NCBI GenBank assembly: GCA_963825575.1
Contig: CAWGUB010000009.1
Coordinates: 1-64,000 of the forward strand
DNA from: JAFDBW01 sp963825575
GTDB lineage: Bacteria; Desulfobacterota; Desulfuromonadia; Desulfuromonadales; BM103
Direction: 5' to 3'
DNA: 64,000 nucleotides
In this document: one piece after another, positions 62,591 to 64,000 of the stretch
Position numbering within the stretch: position 1 is the first letter of the stretch
How the letters are laid out: each line of letters begins with the position of its first letter
The notes under the pieces: generated by a model
The model's database searches: none
Told to the model about the DNA's origin: nothing
What the model saw: only the letters and a program-made list of their open reading frames with translations
Translations under genes and position numbers: made by a program

Positions 62591-63299
62591 GAGGTGTGAG
62601 ATGCGGAGTGCGAGGGGTGGAGAATCGAAAACCTCATATTGTCAGCCACAAATAAAATCTGATCGAATCTGATGGTAGGCAAAAGCCTACGTCGGTTTCG
62701 TTTGTATCGTGGAATGACCATCATGACAAAGCAACCATTTACAAGATATTGTTTGGTCATAAACCCAGACTGATTGAAGGCCCTGTCGTAGACAACCTTA
62801 TGTTCTTGAGAATACCATAAACTGGCCACCAGCTTCACGGGTTTCCTCCTTTGCCCGAGGATATATTCCACACCAACTTGCCCCGGACCTGTTTTTTTGT
62901 AGCCAAATAGATGTTCTGGATGTCCTAAGGTGATTCGAAACGGCCAAAATTAAATGCCCGTGGGGCAAGCTGTCAATTTTCAGGCGGACTTGCAAAAGAT
63001 TATCTCAAACCCGCCTGCCACAGTAAGGCTCCAATTCTTATTGATCTATTGAATCCTACACAAGAAATATACGTGTGCCACGAAAAGTTTCATTAACATC
63101 AACTGTGCTTCTGGGCACATTATTTGTGTGCGAATTCCCATTGTGGGAGCGCTTCCATTAATTTACAATCCGCTGTCTTTTGAAAAATAGTTCAACTCGA
63201 CCTGCACCAAAAGATGACTTTGCTTCAGCTTTTGTGTGAAAATTATGATTATCCATAAGATGAATAATCGCGATCTGTCGAGATACAGAAAGGTTCCTT
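62591..63299. other. gap between recO and the thioredoxin gene
   Basis: Contains a small perfect hairpin (GTAGGC-AAAA-GCCTAC, 62675-62690) and a GGAGCGCTTCC palindrome near 63147. Open frames on the minus strand (62587-62871 and 62798-62995) overlap each other, have no recognisable family and no good ribosome sites. I regard them as non-coding or decayed. Confidence 0.4.
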
Positions 63300-63833
63300 A
63301 TGCGGAATTTGGCGTTAATTGTTGTTCTCGTGTTGGTTGGTGCTTCTGTCTATCTTGTCTCCTCAAACAGTTCACGTCCAGCCAGTGAATGGGTCAACTC
63401 GGTTGCTGTTGGTGATATTGCACCTGACTTCCAGCTTGAAGATACAGAAGGCAATCAGGTGTCTTTGCAGGCCTTGCGCGGCAAGGTTGTCCTGGTTAAC
63501 TTATGGGCGACCTGGTGTCCGCCATGCATCGAGGAGATGCCCTCGATGGAGAGACTCAACGAGGTCATGGCTGGTGATGACTTTGTCATGCTGGCGATCA
63601 ATACCGAAGAGAATGGTCGAAACGTTGTTCCTGCCTTTTTGCAGAAGACACCCTACACCTTTCCCATTCTCTATGATGACAAGGGTGTCGTGCAGAAACT
63701 TTACGGAGTATTCAAGTTTCCCGAATCTTTTGTCATCCGAAAAGACGGGACCGTTGCCGAAAAGATCATTGGTCCGCTCGACTGGTCCAGCATTGAAACT
63801 ATCACCTACCTCAAGAACCTGACCAAAGGATAA
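63300..63833 (+). CDS. TlpA/ResA-type thiol-disulfide oxidoreductase
   Basis: A 177-aa membrane-anchored periplasmic thioredoxin. An uncleaved or lipoprotein-free N-terminal helix (LALIVVLVLVGASVYLV) is followed by GDIAPDFQLEDTEGNQVSLQALRGKVVLVNLWATWCPPCIEEMPSM, with the active site Cys73-Pro-Pro-Cys76. The cis-Pro segment is FKFPESFVIRKDGTV. TlpA/ResA proteins keep apocytochrome c haem-binding cysteines reduced. A CcdA-like gene starts 5 bases after its stop, which strongly supports a cytochrome c maturation role. AAAGG lies six bases before the ATG. Confidence 0.88.
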   Translation: MRNLALIVVLVLVGASVYLVSSNSSRPASEWVNSVAVGDIAPDFQLEDTEGNQVSLQALRGKVVLVNLWATWCPPCIEEMPSMERLNEVMAGDDFVMLAINTEENGRNVVPAFLQKTPYTFPILYDDKGVVQKLYGVFKFPESFVIRKDGTVAEKIIGPLDWSSIETITYLKNLTKG

Positions 63834-63838
63834 TCAAA

Positions 63839-64000
63839 TTGCTGCAACAAACTGCTGAGATAACCTATTGGCTTGCATTTACCGCCGGGGTTCTATCGTT
63901 TGCTTCACCCTGCGTGTTGCCGCTGATTCCCTCGTACCTGACCTACATTACCGGACTGTCTTTCACCCAGCTTGATGAAACGCATCCTACTGCCAAGGTC
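63839..64000 (+). CDS. ccdA: cytochrome c biogenesis protein CcdA, 3' end outside window
   Basis: The start of a thiol-electron transporter of the CcdA/DsbD family that carries reducing power through the membrane to periplasmic thioredoxins. TTG 63839 begins LLQQTAEITYWLAFTAGVLSFASPCVLPLIPSYLTYITGLSF. FASPCVLPLIPSYL in helix 1 is the family's redox-cysteine motif. AAGGA lies about nine bases upstream, overlapping the end of the TlpA gene, so the two are co-translated. Only 54 codons are in the window, so completeness cannot be judged. Confidence 0.85.
   Translation, partial: MLQQTAEITYWLAFTAGVLSFASPCVLPLIPSYLTYITGLSFTQLDETHPTAKV

Overview
The window reads as chromosomal DNA of an anaerobic or microaerophilic deltaproteobacterium, most likely of the Desulfuromonas/Geopsychrobacter/Geobacter group. 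This is inferred from the recO-glyQ-glyS-ppdK order, a ThiF with a ThiS-like N-terminus inside a TPP-riboswitch thi operon, polyferredoxins, a FAD/Fe-S D-lactate dehydrogenase, PEP-CTERM proteins and a probable selenoprotein. No rRNA, tRNA or CRISPR array was seen.

Layout. 1-7.2 kb: the end of an LPS-kinase-like gene, a TylF-type methyltransferase, then the pyruvate dehydrogenase operon aceE-aceF-lpd on the minus strand; aceF carries a frameshift. 7.2-14.3 kb: a branched-chain amino-acid operon leuC-leuD-ilvB-ilvN-ilvD (minus) behind a good sigma70 promoter. 14.4-19.2 kb: a periplasmic rhodanese with an in-frame TGA that looks like selenocysteine, a ferritin-like protein, an acyl-CoA synthetase, a PflX-type radical SAM protein and an AEC transporter.

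19.2-39.5 kb is an AT-richer accessory region. Single genes (sugar dehydrogenase, hydrolase, alkyltransferase-like protein, receiver-PilZ protein, histidine kinase, D-lactate dehydrogenase, DUF2270, SLC13 permease, VOC protein, small membrane proteins, two PEP-CTERM proteins, a lipoprotein) alternate with decayed genes (DUF1214 tail, serine recombinase, IS3 element, methyltransferase, leuD tail). Between them lie same-orientation repeats that start TCAC(GA). Both PEP-CTERM genes have convincing sigma54 promoters.

39.5-44.1 kb: a DUF362-polyferredoxin-DUF3047 operon and small conserved proteins. 44.2-48.6 kb: TPP riboswitch with terminator, then thiF-thiS-thiG-thiH-thiE. 48.7-55.1 kb: a second SLC13 permease, a radical SAM protein, a rhomboid protease, an FAH-family enzyme and a 2-hydroxyacid dehydrogenase. 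55.1-62.6 kb: ppdK, glyS, glyQ and recO (minus). The right edge holds a TlpA/ResA thioredoxin and the start of a CcdA-like gene.

Two repeat classes cross the core genome: a ~415-bp element with nested hairpins at both ends (three copies), and ~80-130-bp imperfect palindromes built on GCCAC..AAGACAC..AAG / CTTTGTGTCTT..GTGGC, several of them inside operons.
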